A stretch of DNA of 64,000 bases from Ruminococcus flavefaciens (GTDB lineage Bacteria > Bacillota > Clostridia > Oscillospirales > Ruminococcaceae). The DNA lies in the NCBI GenBank assembly GCA_002371825.1, contig DFHF01000052.1:1-64000 (forward strand), in the 5' to 3' direction. The position numbers and the translations under genes were made by a program. Below are positions 9,240-16,321 of this stretch, one piece after another (the first letter of the stretch is position 1; the number at the start of each line of letters is the position of its first letter). The notes below the pieces were generated by a model. That model did not search any database. It was not told the DNA's origin and saw nothing but the letters and a program-made list of their open reading frames with translations.

Positions 9240-9399
9240 ATTGATGTGCCAACTGAATCTTGGATCTGATACATGACAAAAATGAAATTTTTCTGCGTTA
9301 CAAAAGCTTGCAATACCAGCCGTATCCCTTCGCTTTTGCGCCTTGATAAATTCCATTTTTGCCTTCGTCTGAACTTCAAGATTTAATTGCCCAATCAAA
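9240..9399. repeat. Copy A of a dispersed 160-bp palindromic repeat
   Basis: This stretch in the gap 9209-9666 closely matches 20024-20179 on the same strand. Both begin ATTGATGTGCC and end with CAATCAA or CATCAAT, giving an inverted pair at the ends. It folds into a long imperfect hairpin: CAAAAATGAAATTT pairs with AAATTCCATTTTTG, and AATCTTG with CAAGATT. In copy B the latter pair becomes GATCCCGGA/TCCGGGATC, so pairing is kept while sequence changes. Rightward of it lie a weak leftward -10 (ATTATA on the plus strand, 9453-9458) and the rightward promoter of the next gene. Confidence 0.75.
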
Positions 9400-9610
9400 A
9401 TAAAAGCTATTATTTTCATATAAACGTTAAAATAAAAATATCAGTTACGAACATTATATCATAATTTTTATAAACATTCATGTATATTTTTTGAATAAAT
9501 TGCCGCTTTATGATGATCGTTAAATAAAAGTGAAAAAAATAAAAACTTATTGGAAAATGAAAATTATCCACCCATGATCAGGAGATGACAGGGCATTTCT
9601 GCTGTGCCTA

Positions 9611-9639
9611 TTGCTATTTTTTGCCATTTATGGTATAAT
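9611..9639 (+). promoter_or_regulatory. Sigma-A promoter for the GNAT pair
   Basis: TTGCTA (9611-9616), 17-base spacer, TATAAT (9634-9639), then AGGAGG at 9653-9658 before the ATG at 9667. Confidence 0.75.
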
Positions 9640-9666
9640 TATTAAATTGGAAAGGAGGTTTTTCTC

Positions 9667-10224
9667 ATGATACATTCTGGTACGTTCGATATCGGTACGG
9701 AAAGGCTTTTGCTCAGGAAATTCCGTATGTCCGATTTGGAGGATATGCTCCGCAACTGGATCGCAGATCCGCAGATACAGCATGAGTACGGTGAACCTGT
9801 ATATTCTACCCCGCAGGAAGCCGGAGAATTGCTGAGAAAATGGATAAGCGCCTACGGATTCCCTGATTTTTACCGCTGGGCAATTATTGAAAAGGAAAGC
9901 GGTGAAAATATCGGACAAATAGCCTTTTGCCGTGTATATGACGACTGCCTTACTGCGGAGATAGAGTACTGCATCAGCAGCCGTTACTGGGGGAAGGGCT
10001 ATGCCGGAGAAGCACTTTCTGCTGTTATCAGAGAGACCTTCAGAAAAACCGGCTTCCGTAAGCTTGAGGCCTATCACCGGAAAGAGAATATAAAGTCCGG
10101 CAGGGTCCTTGAAAAATCAGATATGCATATCACTAACAGTGTTGAAAGATTCAAACGTGCAGGCGAAACTCCTGAGGGAGAGGTCTGCTACTGTATCGAG
10201 AGGAGGAATCGCTGTGAAACTTAA
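9667..10224 (+). CDS. GNAT acetyltransferase, RimJ/RimL-like
   Basis: A 185-residue protein of the RimJ/RimL/SpeG-like branch. It opens with the typical GTERLLLRKFRMSDLEDML, has IAFCRVYDDCLTAEIEYCI as the central strands, and YWGKGYAGEALSAVIRE as the acetyl-CoA loop. These enzymes acetylate N-termini of ribosomal proteins, polyamines or drugs; which one applies here is open. It has a strong promoter and RBS and overlaps the next GNAT gene by 11 bases, so the two are translated together. Confidence 0.92.
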   Translation: MIHSGTFDIGTERLLLRKFRMSDLEDMLRNWIADPQIQHEYGEPVYSTPQEAGELLRKWISAYGFPDFYRWAIIEKESGENIGQIAFCRVYDDCLTAEIEYCISSRYWGKGYAGEALSAVIRETFRKTGFRKLEAYHRKENIKSGRVLEKSDMHITNSVERFKRAGETPEGEVCYCIERRNRCET

Positions 10225-10768
10225 TTTCAAACGTGTAAAGACAGGCAGTCCGGAGGCAAGAATGTCGAAGGCATTGTATTCGAGGGCCTTCCCTGATGAC
10301 GAAAGAGCTCCGTTTCTTATGCTGCTGCTCAAATCAAGAAGGAAGAGCGTTGATTTCTGGTCTGTAAGCTGTGAGGGACAGTGGGCAGGATTCATTTATG
10401 TTGTCAACAGTGCAGACCTCTCTTATGTGTTCTATCTTGCAGTTACTGAGGAACAGCGTGGAAAGGGGATCGGCAGCGGTATACTGAAGTCTGTTCAGCA
10501 GCTTTATAAGGGCCGCCGGCTTTTCCTGGCTATCGAACAGATAGATGAGGATTCAGAGAATTATCAGGAGCGTGTAAACAGAAAGAATTTTTATCTGCGC
10601 TGCGGCTTCAAGGAGCTCCACCGCAAGCTTCGTGAGGGTGTGGTTACTTACGATATCCTTGGCATAGGCGGAGATGTTACTGCAAAAGAGTACAAAAAGC
10701 TTATGACCGATTATGCCGGAAAAGTCCTTTCGAGGGTGTTCACAATGGAGTTTGTGGATACGGAATGA
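10214..10768 (+). CDS. GNAT family N-acetyltransferase
   Basis: A 184-residue acyltransferase. The start is taken as GTG at 10214 because AGGAGG (10201-10206) sits 7 bases upstream; a longer frame from 10109 would read through the previous gene. The motif TEEQRGKGIGSGILKSVQQL is the acetyl-CoA loop and NFYLRCGFKEL the C-terminal signature. It ends the two-gene operon and is followed by a bidirectional terminator. Substrate unknown. Confidence 0.9.
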   Translation: MKLNFKRVKTGSPEARMSKALYSRAFPDDERAPFLMLLLKSRRKSVDFWSVSCEGQWAGFIYVVNSADLSYVFYLAVTEEQRGKGIGSGILKSVQQLYKGRRLFLAIEQIDEDSENYQERVNRKNFYLRCGFKELHRKLREGVVTYDILGIGGDVTAKEYKKLMTDYAGKVLSRVFTMEFVDTE

Positions 10769-10814
10769 TATGGCAAAGGGTATAGCGAAAAAACAATATT
10801 GATATAAATATAAA

Positions 10815-10843
10815 ATGCCTCCGCACGTTGAGTACGGAGGCAT
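10815..10843. terminator. Bidirectional terminator
   Basis: ATGCCTCCG (10815-10823) and CGGAGGCAT (10835-10843), loop of 11, flanked by AAAA on the left (U-run for the leftward phe operon) and TTTAT on the right. It lies between the convergent GNAT and phe operons. Confidence 0.75.
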
Positions 10844-10846
10844 TTA

Positions 10847-11017
10847 TCATCTGCCGAATATTATCAGCAGCACTGCAAGGAATATAACAGGCAGAAGGAA
10901 GAGTATTCCCCATATTATCGCCTGCTTCTTATCCTTGCGGCCTATGCTTCTTATGCACATATATATCGATACCAGCATCAGCAGAGTGATAAACTGGCTG
11001 ATGAGCCTGGCTACCAT
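10847..11017 (-). CDS. 56-residue two-span membrane protein, last gene of the phe operon
   Basis: A small open frame that starts 2 bases after the pheT stop (TGATAATGG), so translation is probably coupled. The product begins MVARLISQFITLLML, has a short charged loop RSIGRKDKKQ, and a second hydrophobic stretch before ending IFGR. The two spans with a Lys/Arg loop give an in-in hairpin. It lies just before the operon terminator. Family not recognised. The intact frame and tight placement support a real gene, but no role in phenylalanine charging can be claimed. Confidence 0.65.
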   Translation of the reverse strand: MVARLISQFITLLMLVSIYMCIRSIGRKDKKQAIIWGILFLLPVIFLAVLLIIFGR

Positions 11018-11019
11018 TA

Positions 11020-13476
11020 TCAGCCTCTGAGCTCAGCACCGATAGCGTTCAGAGCCTTGAGTACACGCTTCATAGCGCCGTCAGCCTGCTCATCAGTGAG
11101 GGTGCCCTCATGTGAGCGCATTGAGATAGAGTAAGCAACGCTCTTCTTGCCGCTCTCTATCATTTCCTTGCTGCGGTAGATATCGAACAGAGTTACCTTT
11201 TCAAGTATCTTTCCTACAGCGCCCTTGATAGCCTTTTCAAGCTCAGCTACAGGAGTCTCGTTGTCAACAAGGAGACTGAGGTCTCTTGTAGTTGCAGGGA
11301 ACTTGGGAAGAGGACTGTATGTTATCTTTTCAGCAGCCAGCTGCATCATCTCAGGGATACAGAGCTTTGCAACATAGGTCTTTACACCTATCTCGTAGGT
11401 CTCCTGTACCTCAGGGTGGACCTCACCCATGATACCTATATGAACGCCGTCCTTGATGATAACTGCGCTTCTTCCGGGGTGGAGAGCACACTTTTCATCG
11501 AATATCTGGCAGTCCTCAGCTCTTACATACTCAACATCACTGATGTTCATTTCATCGAGTATCTGCTCTACCATACCCTTGAGAGTATAGAAGTCAGCCT
11601 CGCCGCCGTACATACCGATAGTCAGTCTCTGAGGCTCATCGGGGAGGGAGTACTGATACTTATGCTTCTCATTTCCGCTGTTGGCAAGTATATTTCCGTT
11701 GATGAAGGGCTTTTCCTCACTTGCAGGGATGTATTCCTTGGATATCTCAAAGAGGCAGGCCTTTTCGTTGCGGTTATTGTAATTGAAGGAGAGAACATCA
11801 AGCATTGAAGGGATAGTTGAAGTTCTCATAACGCTTGTATCCTCACCGAGAGGATTGACTATGCGAACAACATTGCGGAGCTTGCTGTCCTGAGGGAGAC
11901 GTATCTTGTCGAAATATTTGGGAGATACGAAGGAGTATGTAGCTATCTCATAGCCGCCGAGAGCAACTGTTGCATTTCTGAGTGTGCGGACGAACTTCTG
12001 CTCCTCAGTAAACTCAGCTCTTGCAACTCCTCTGAAATCAGTGGAGGGGATGTTGTTGTAGCCGTAGATACGGGCAACTTCCTCAGCTATATCAGCCTTG
12101 CAGCCGATGTCAATACGGAAGGCAGGAGCAACCACCTTGCCATCCTTGAAGGTGAATTCAAGGCGTCCCAGGTATTCCTTCATCTTGTCCTCGGAGATAT
12201 CTGTACCGAGGAAATTATTTATCCATGCCGGATCGAATACTACCTCAGAGGGCTTGAAATCGGACTTATTGCAGTCAATAACAGTATTTACGACTTCGCC
12301 TGCGCCGAGGAGCTCTACCAGCTCAAATGCTCTCTTAAGGCAGGTCATGGAAATTGTCGGGTCAACACCTTTTTCATAGCGGGCAGAAGCATCGGACTTC
12401 AGCTTAAGCTTCTTTGAGGTCTGACGTACCTGTGAAGGCTCGAAGTAAGCAGACTCGAATACAACAGTATTTGTATCCTCCATGATACCGCTGTACTCTC
12501 CGCCCATAACTCCAGCAACTGCAACAGGCTTCTTCTCATCAGCGATGACCAGCATTTCAGATGTGAGCTCACGCTCCACACCGTCCAGTGTCATTATCTT
12601 CTCGCCGTCCTGTGCTCTGCGGACGTTGATATGAGCGCCCTCAACATAGCGGAGGTCAAAAGCGTGCATAGGCTGGCCGTATTCCAGCATTACATAGTTT
12701 GTGATGTCGACGAAGTTGTTGATAGGACGAACACCGCTTGCACGGAGTCTCTCTCTCATCCAGCGGGGGGAGGGACCTATCTTAACGTTCTTTACGATAC
12801 CTGCACAGTATCTCGGGCAGGCCTGAGCATCGTGGATATCTACCTTAAGGTAGCTGTTTACATCGCCGTCAACTCCCTTGAATTCCGGAGCCTTTACTGT
12901 AAGGGGAAGGTCATATGTAGCGGCAGTCTCTCTTGCAAGACCGATAACGCTGAGGCAGTCAGGGCGGTTAGAGGTTATTTCAAACTCAACAGAGGTATCG
13001 TCAAGGCCGATAGCAGAGTGGATATCCTGACCGAGGCTGCACTCCTCCTCGATAACGAAAACTCCCTCAGGGTCAGCATAGGGGAAGTCATGAGCAGTAA
13101 GTCCGAGGGTCTCAAGGCCGCAGAACATACCGAAGCTTTCAACTCCACGCATCTTGCACTTCTTTATCTTTCCTTCGGGAAGGACTGCACCGTCAAGAGC
13201 AACAGGCACAAGGTCGCCCTCCTTGACGTTTTTAGCGTTTGTAACTATCTGGATAGGGGCATCTGCTCCGATGTCCACCTGGCAAACGAAGAGAGCGTCA
13301 GCATTTTCGTGAGGTCCCTTTGAGAGTATCTTTCCGACTACTACCTTAGAGATGTTTTTTCCCTCTTCCTCGTAGCATTCTACCTTTGAACCGCTCATTG
13401 TAAGAGCGTGGCAGAAATCCTTTATAGGCATATCGGCTTTAACATAGTCGCCGAGCCATTTCATAGATAAATTCAT
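11020..13476 (-). CDS. pheT: Phenylalanine-tRNA ligase, beta subunit
   Basis: An 818-residue beta subunit of the alpha2-beta2 class II enzyme that charges tRNA-Phe. It starts MNLSMKWLGDYVKADMPIKD. An EMAP/OB tRNA-binding domain lies at about 40-155 (VVGKILSKGPHENADALFVC), then the B3/B4 editing region, B5, the catalytic-like core, and a C-terminal anticodon-binding FDX-ACB domain (PKFPATTRDLSLLVD). The start at 13476 was chosen because AGGA lies 8 bases upstream and the longer frame adds a non-homologous tail. The length is normal for the family. It is co-transcribed with pheS under the T-box, with an extra gene between them. Confidence 0.96.
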   Translation of the reverse strand: MNLSMKWLGDYVKADMPIKDFCHALTMSGSKVECYEEEGKNISKVVVGKILSKGPHENADALFVCQVDIGADAPIQIVTNAKNVKEGDLVPVALDGAVLPEGKIKKCKMRGVESFGMFCGLETLGLTAHDFPYADPEGVFVIEEECSLGQDIHSAIGLDDTSVEFEITSNRPDCLSVIGLARETAATYDLPLTVKAPEFKGVDGDVNSYLKVDIHDAQACPRYCAGIVKNVKIGPSPRWMRERLRASGVRPINNFVDITNYVMLEYGQPMHAFDLRYVEGAHINVRRAQDGEKIMTLDGVERELTSEMLVIADEKKPVAVAGVMGGEYSGIMEDTNTVVFESAYFEPSQVRQTSKKLKLKSDASARYEKGVDPTISMTCLKRAFELVELLGAGEVVNTVIDCNKSDFKPSEVVFDPAWINNFLGTDISEDKMKEYLGRLEFTFKDGKVVAPAFRIDIGCKADIAEEVARIYGYNNIPSTDFRGVARAEFTEEQKFVRTLRNATVALGGYEIATYSFVSPKYFDKIRLPQDSKLRNVVRIVNPLGEDTSVMRTSTIPSMLDVLSFNYNNRNEKACLFEISKEYIPASEEKPFINGNILANSGNEKHKYQYSLPDEPQRLTIGMYGGEADFYTLKGMVEQILDEMNISDVEYVRAEDCQIFDEKCALHPGRSAVIIKDGVHIGIMGEVHPEVQETYEIGVKTYVAKLCIPEMMQLAAEKITYSPLPKFPATTRDLSLLVDNETPVAELEKAIKGAVGKILEKVTLFDIYRSKEMIESGKKSVAYSISMRSHEGTLTDEQADGAMKRVLKALNAIGAELRG

Positions 13477-13585
13477 ATCATTTTTCCTTTCGTATATAGT
13501 GATGTGCAGAATGCGATCTTTCAATGTAAGTTTTCACATAAAGATACTACACTGATCTTCACAAAAAGCACAGTTCGTGTTAATC

Positions 13586-14086
13586 TCAATATATCCTGTT
13601 GAGCAGGTCCATGCTTGCATCCTTTTTCAGGAATGCGTTGATCTCGATTACAATTCTGTCTCTTTCGCTGCCCTGGTTCACGAAAAGCTTATCTGTGCCG
13701 CCTGAGTACCTTATGAGAATACCTCGTCTTGTAAGAGTATTTTCTCCTGAGCTTCCGGGAAGCATAGGGGAAACGTCGAATATATCCGAGGTACGGTAGT
13801 ATTTCAGAGAGTTCTCATTTACTGTCCACTCAGCAGACATATAGAAGGAGCCGTACTTTATCGGACAGCTTTCCTTGAATATCCTGTAGTCTGTTTCGTT
13901 ATCAAATCCAAGAGCCTGCATTATACCGTTTTTCTTGGCACGGATGCTGAAATACACTATAACTCCGCACACAGCCAGGAATATTATCAATATCCCTGCG
14001 GCTTCCGGTGAAAGTCCCTCAGTGCGGGTACGGTGGCGGCGCAGCATCATCTCTGCCAGCATTAGGTGATCGACTGAAAAGCTCAT
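13586..14086 (-). CDS. Single-span membrane protein inserted between pheS and pheT
   Basis: 166 residues: a short charged N-terminus, one membrane span at about 28-48 (ILIIFLAVCGVIVYFSI), then a cytoplasmic domain of about 115 residues with a pleckstrin-like beta pattern (KYGSFYMSAEWTVNENSLKY). The ATG overlaps the pheS stop by one base, so it belongs to the phe operon, and pheT follows 109 bases later. In most bacteria pheS and pheT are adjacent. Family not recognised; the beta-rich tail resembles YcxB-like domains, but this is a weak impression. Confidence 0.8.
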   Translation of the reverse strand: MSFSVDHLMLAEMMLRRHRTRTEGLSPEAAGILIIFLAVCGVIVYFSIRAKKNGIMQALGFDNETDYRIFKESCPIKYGSFYMSAEWTVNENSLKYYRTSDIFDVSPMLPGSSGENTLTRRGILIRYSGGTDKLFVNQGSERDRIVIEINAFLKKDASMDLLNRIY

Positions 14087-15114
14087 CAGAACTGCTCCAG
14101 GAATCTCACGTCGTTCTCATAGAGGAGACGGAGGTCATTTATATCGTAGCGGCCCATTACCATACGCTCAAGGCCGAGACCGAATGCGAATCCGGAGTAC
14201 TTCTCAGGGTCGATACCGCAGTTCTCAAGAACCTTGGGGTGAACCATTCCGGCACCGAGGAGCTCGATATATCCCTCGTCCTTACACATTGAGCAGCCCT
14301 TGCCGCCGCAGTTGAAGCAGCTTATATCTACCTCACAGCTGGGCTCAGTGAAGGGGAAGTGGTGGGGACGGAAGCGGAGCTTGCAGTCCTTGCCGTAGAG
14401 CTTCTTCATAAGCATTTCGAGAGTGCCCTTCAGGTCTGACATTGTGATGCCCTCATCGATAACAAGTCCCTCTATCTGGTGGAACAGGGGAGAATGAGTA
14501 GCATCAACAGCGTCTGAACGGAAAACTCTTCCGGGGGAGATTATGCGTATCGGAGGCTTCTGGTTCTCCATAACGTGTACCTGAACAGAAGAAGTCTGGG
14601 TACGGAGAAGGATAGTCTCGTTTGTATTTTCGATGTAGAAAGTATCCTGAGTATCTCTTGCGGGATGGTCAGGAGGGAGGTTGAGAGCCTCGAAAACGTG
14701 ATAGTCGTCGTCTATCTCAGGGCCGTCGGCGATCTCAAAGCCCATGCCCATAAAGATCTCTCTTATCTCGTTCTCCACTTTAGTAAGGGGGTGGAGCTTT
14801 CCGAAAGGAGCGTGTTTGCCGGGAAGGGTGATATCGATCCTCTCCTCAGCCAGCTTAGCGGACTGAGCGCTTGCCTTAAGTGCTGTGAGCTTGGTATTGA
14901 GGGCCTCTTCGATATCAGCTCTGACCTTATTTGCCAGCTGACCGATTACCGGTCTTTCCTCTGCTGAGAGCTTACCCATCTGTTTGAGAATTGCTGTGAG
15001 TTCTCCCTTCTTTCCGAGGAACTTTATCCTCAGGTCATCGAGAGCCTTGATCTCGGTACAGGATTCCAGTTCCTGCTTAGCCTGTGATTCGATTTTTTCA
15101 AGCTGTTCTTTCAT
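14086..15114 (-). CDS. pheS: Phenylalanine-tRNA ligase, alpha subunit
   Basis: The 342-residue catalytic subunit. An N-terminal coiled coil of about 85 residues is followed by class II motifs: HPLTKVENEIREIF, FRSDAVDATHSPLFHQIEGL (motif 2), FRPHHFPFTEPSCEVDI, and the C-terminal motif 3 GFGLGLERM equivalent (FAFGLGLERMVMGRYDINDL). A CxxC...CxxC zinc-type pair (CFNCGGKGCSMC) is present, as in many bacterial PheS. GAGGTG lies 6-7 bases before the ATG. First gene of the operon, controlled by the T-box leader upstream. Confidence 0.97.
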   Translation of the reverse strand: MKEQLEKIESQAKQELESCTEIKALDDLRIKFLGKKGELTAILKQMGKLSAEERPVIGQLANKVRADIEEALNTKLTALKASAQSAKLAEERIDITLPGKHAPFGKLHPLTKVENEIREIFMGMGFEIADGPEIDDDYHVFEALNLPPDHPARDTQDTFYIENTNETILLRTQTSSVQVHVMENQKPPIRIISPGRVFRSDAVDATHSPLFHQIEGLVIDEGITMSDLKGTLEMLMKKLYGKDCKLRFRPHHFPFTEPSCEVDISCFNCGGKGCSMCKDEGYIELLGAGMVHPKVLENCGIDPEKYSGFAFGLGLERMVMGRYDINDLRLLYENDVRFLEQF

Positions 15115-15138
15115 TTTTTCACCTCATACAATTAGTGC

Positions 15139-15212
15139 GTAATTCGTAATTATGGTATCGCCTTGAGCCGATGGCTCAGAAATGGTGTCGGGCACAGGTG
15201 ATCACGAATTAC
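15139..15212. repeat. Palindromic insert between the phe T-box and pheS
   Basis: GTAATTCGT (15139-15147) and ACGAATTAC (15204-15212) are perfect inverted arms. Inside is GAGCC/GGCTC. It lies after the T-box terminator and before the pheS RBS, so it is transcribed in the readthrough mRNA. Likely a small intergenic palindromic repeat; function unknown. Confidence 0.5.
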
Positions 15213-15224
15213 GGATTATGAATT

Positions 15225-15486
15225 AAAAAAAGTCCTGTCCAACAGGACAAGACTGCTCTTGCTTTTATACCACCCATTGTCAGGAGAGCCGACACTCTCT
15301 TGTCTTTAACGCAGACCTACGTCAGAGCCTACAATGCCGGCAGCACAAGCTTTCCGCTATGCCGCAGTGCACTTCCGTTCCGCCCCTCGTGAGTGAACTT
15401 CAGGCTGTTTTCTGCCGGAGCGCTCACACCTGTCCGCTCCTCTCTGATGACATTCCGCAGTCTTACTCTCTCAGTCATAGGGTTGT
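15225..15486 (-). ncRNA. T-box leader (tRNA-Phe) of the pheST operon
   Basis: Read leftward. Stem I carries the conserved AGGTGTGAGC and the specifier loop GAAG-TTC-ACTC, with the Phe codon TTC at 15397-15395. The T-box bulge region TGGGTGGTAT lies at 15276-15267. The terminator is GTCCTGT/ACAGGAC (15232-15248) followed by a run of seven U. Uncharged tRNA-Phe would pair with the specifier and T-box and allow readthrough into pheS. The specifier loop lines up base for base with the asparagine T-box at 41166-41427. Confidence 0.92.
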
Positions 15487-15492
15487 AAGTAT

Positions 15493-15521
15493 ATTATAAT
15501 ACGGCCGGAGAAAAAAATCAA
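15493..15521 (-). promoter_or_regulatory. Promoter of the pheST T-box transcript
   Basis: Leftward TTGATT (15521-15516), 17-base spacer, TATAAT (15498-15493). Transcription should start near 15486. Confidence 0.8.
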
Positions 15522-15530
15522 GTGTTTTTA

Positions 15531-15559
15531 TTGAAATTTTTTTGGATATGTGGTATTAT
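15531..15559 (+). promoter_or_regulatory. Promoter of the gene at 15594
   Basis: TTGAAA (15531-15536), 17-base spacer, TATTAT (15554-15559). It is divergent from the phe operon promoter. Confidence 0.7.
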
Positions 15560-15593
15560 ATAAGTTATACAGAAAAATTAACGGAGTGATAAG

Positions 15594-16127
15594 ATGGATA
15601 ACTTTTATGAACAGCTTGTTGTAAAAAATGAGACATCCGGTGACAAGGCCAGAAGAATAGGAACAGTTATTTCCGGTTCACTTTTCACATTATGTCTCGT
15701 GCTCATAGCAATGCTTCAGATGGACAGGCCGATAATGGCTCTGTTAGGCTTGCTTCTTGCTGTTGGTGCAGGCTACGGGACCTACTTCCTGGTAACGACA
15801 TCCTATGTTGAATACGAATATGCCTTCACAAACGGAGAGCTGGATGTTGACAAGATAATAGCAAAGAAAAAGAGAAGTTCCCTTGTCAGCATAAATGTCA
15901 GCAGCTTCTCGGATTTCGGAAAATACTCCGATGATATGGAGGAATCCGAGGATATGACAGTAATATTTGCTACTGATAATGTCATTTCAAAGGAGTACTA
16001 TGCGGATTTTGAACACAAGGACTACGGAAAGACCCGTCTTGTATTCGTACCGGATGAGCGTATGATGGAGAATATCCGTAAATTCCTGCCTGCAAAGCTC
16101 AAGCAGAAATTAGCTTCTGAACAATAA
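15594..16127 (+). CDS. Two-span membrane protein of unknown function (DUF6106-like)
   Basis: 177 residues. Two adjacent membrane spans at about 25-68 (VISGSLFTLCLVLIAML and MALLGLLLAVGAGYGTYFLV) precede a cytoplasmic domain of about 105 residues with a beta-rich pattern (YEYAFTNGELDVDKIIAKKK). The opening MDNFYEQLV and overall shape resemble a clostridial family I remember as DUF6106; this was not checked by search. RBS GGAG precedes the ATG. Monocistronic, with its own promoter. No function proposed. Confidence 0.8.
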   Translation: MDNFYEQLVVKNETSGDKARRIGTVISGSLFTLCLVLIAMLQMDRPIMALLGLLLAVGAGYGTYFLVTTSYVEYEYAFTNGELDVDKIIAKKKRSSLVSINVSSFSDFGKYSDDMEESEDMTVIFATDNVISKEYYADFEHKDYGKTRLVFVPDERMMENIRKFLPAKLKQKLASEQ

Positions 16128-16139
16128 GCCAAATGCCGG

Positions 16140-16265
16140 AAGCGGAAAAAAGGAGTTCAGAGAGGAATGGGAGGGGAGACAGTATCTCCCCTGATAATCA
16201 GCAGAATGAGCTCAGCGATATTATATAGAATTACACATCGCTGCCCTCGGCTCGAAGGACGTTTT
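16140..16265. other. Hairpin-rich intergenic element related to 38289-38464
   Basis: It holds GGGGAGA/TCTCCCC and CAGCGAT/ATCGCTG hairpins. The motif order GGAGTTCAGAG ... GACAGTATCTCCCCTGA ... CCTCGGCTCGA ... GACG resembles the element before dapF. The match is loose and found by eye. No coding content. Confidence 0.35.
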
Positions 16266-16321
16266 TTGCTTAAACTCTCAATAAAAAACAAATTAAGATA
16301 ATATAAAGGAGGTCATTTACA

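Noticed and set aside
9183..9419. 78-residue leftward frame over repeat copy A, and the similar one at 19945-20178
   Set aside because: Both come from the palindromic repeat; the resemblance between them reflects the DNA repeat, not a protein.
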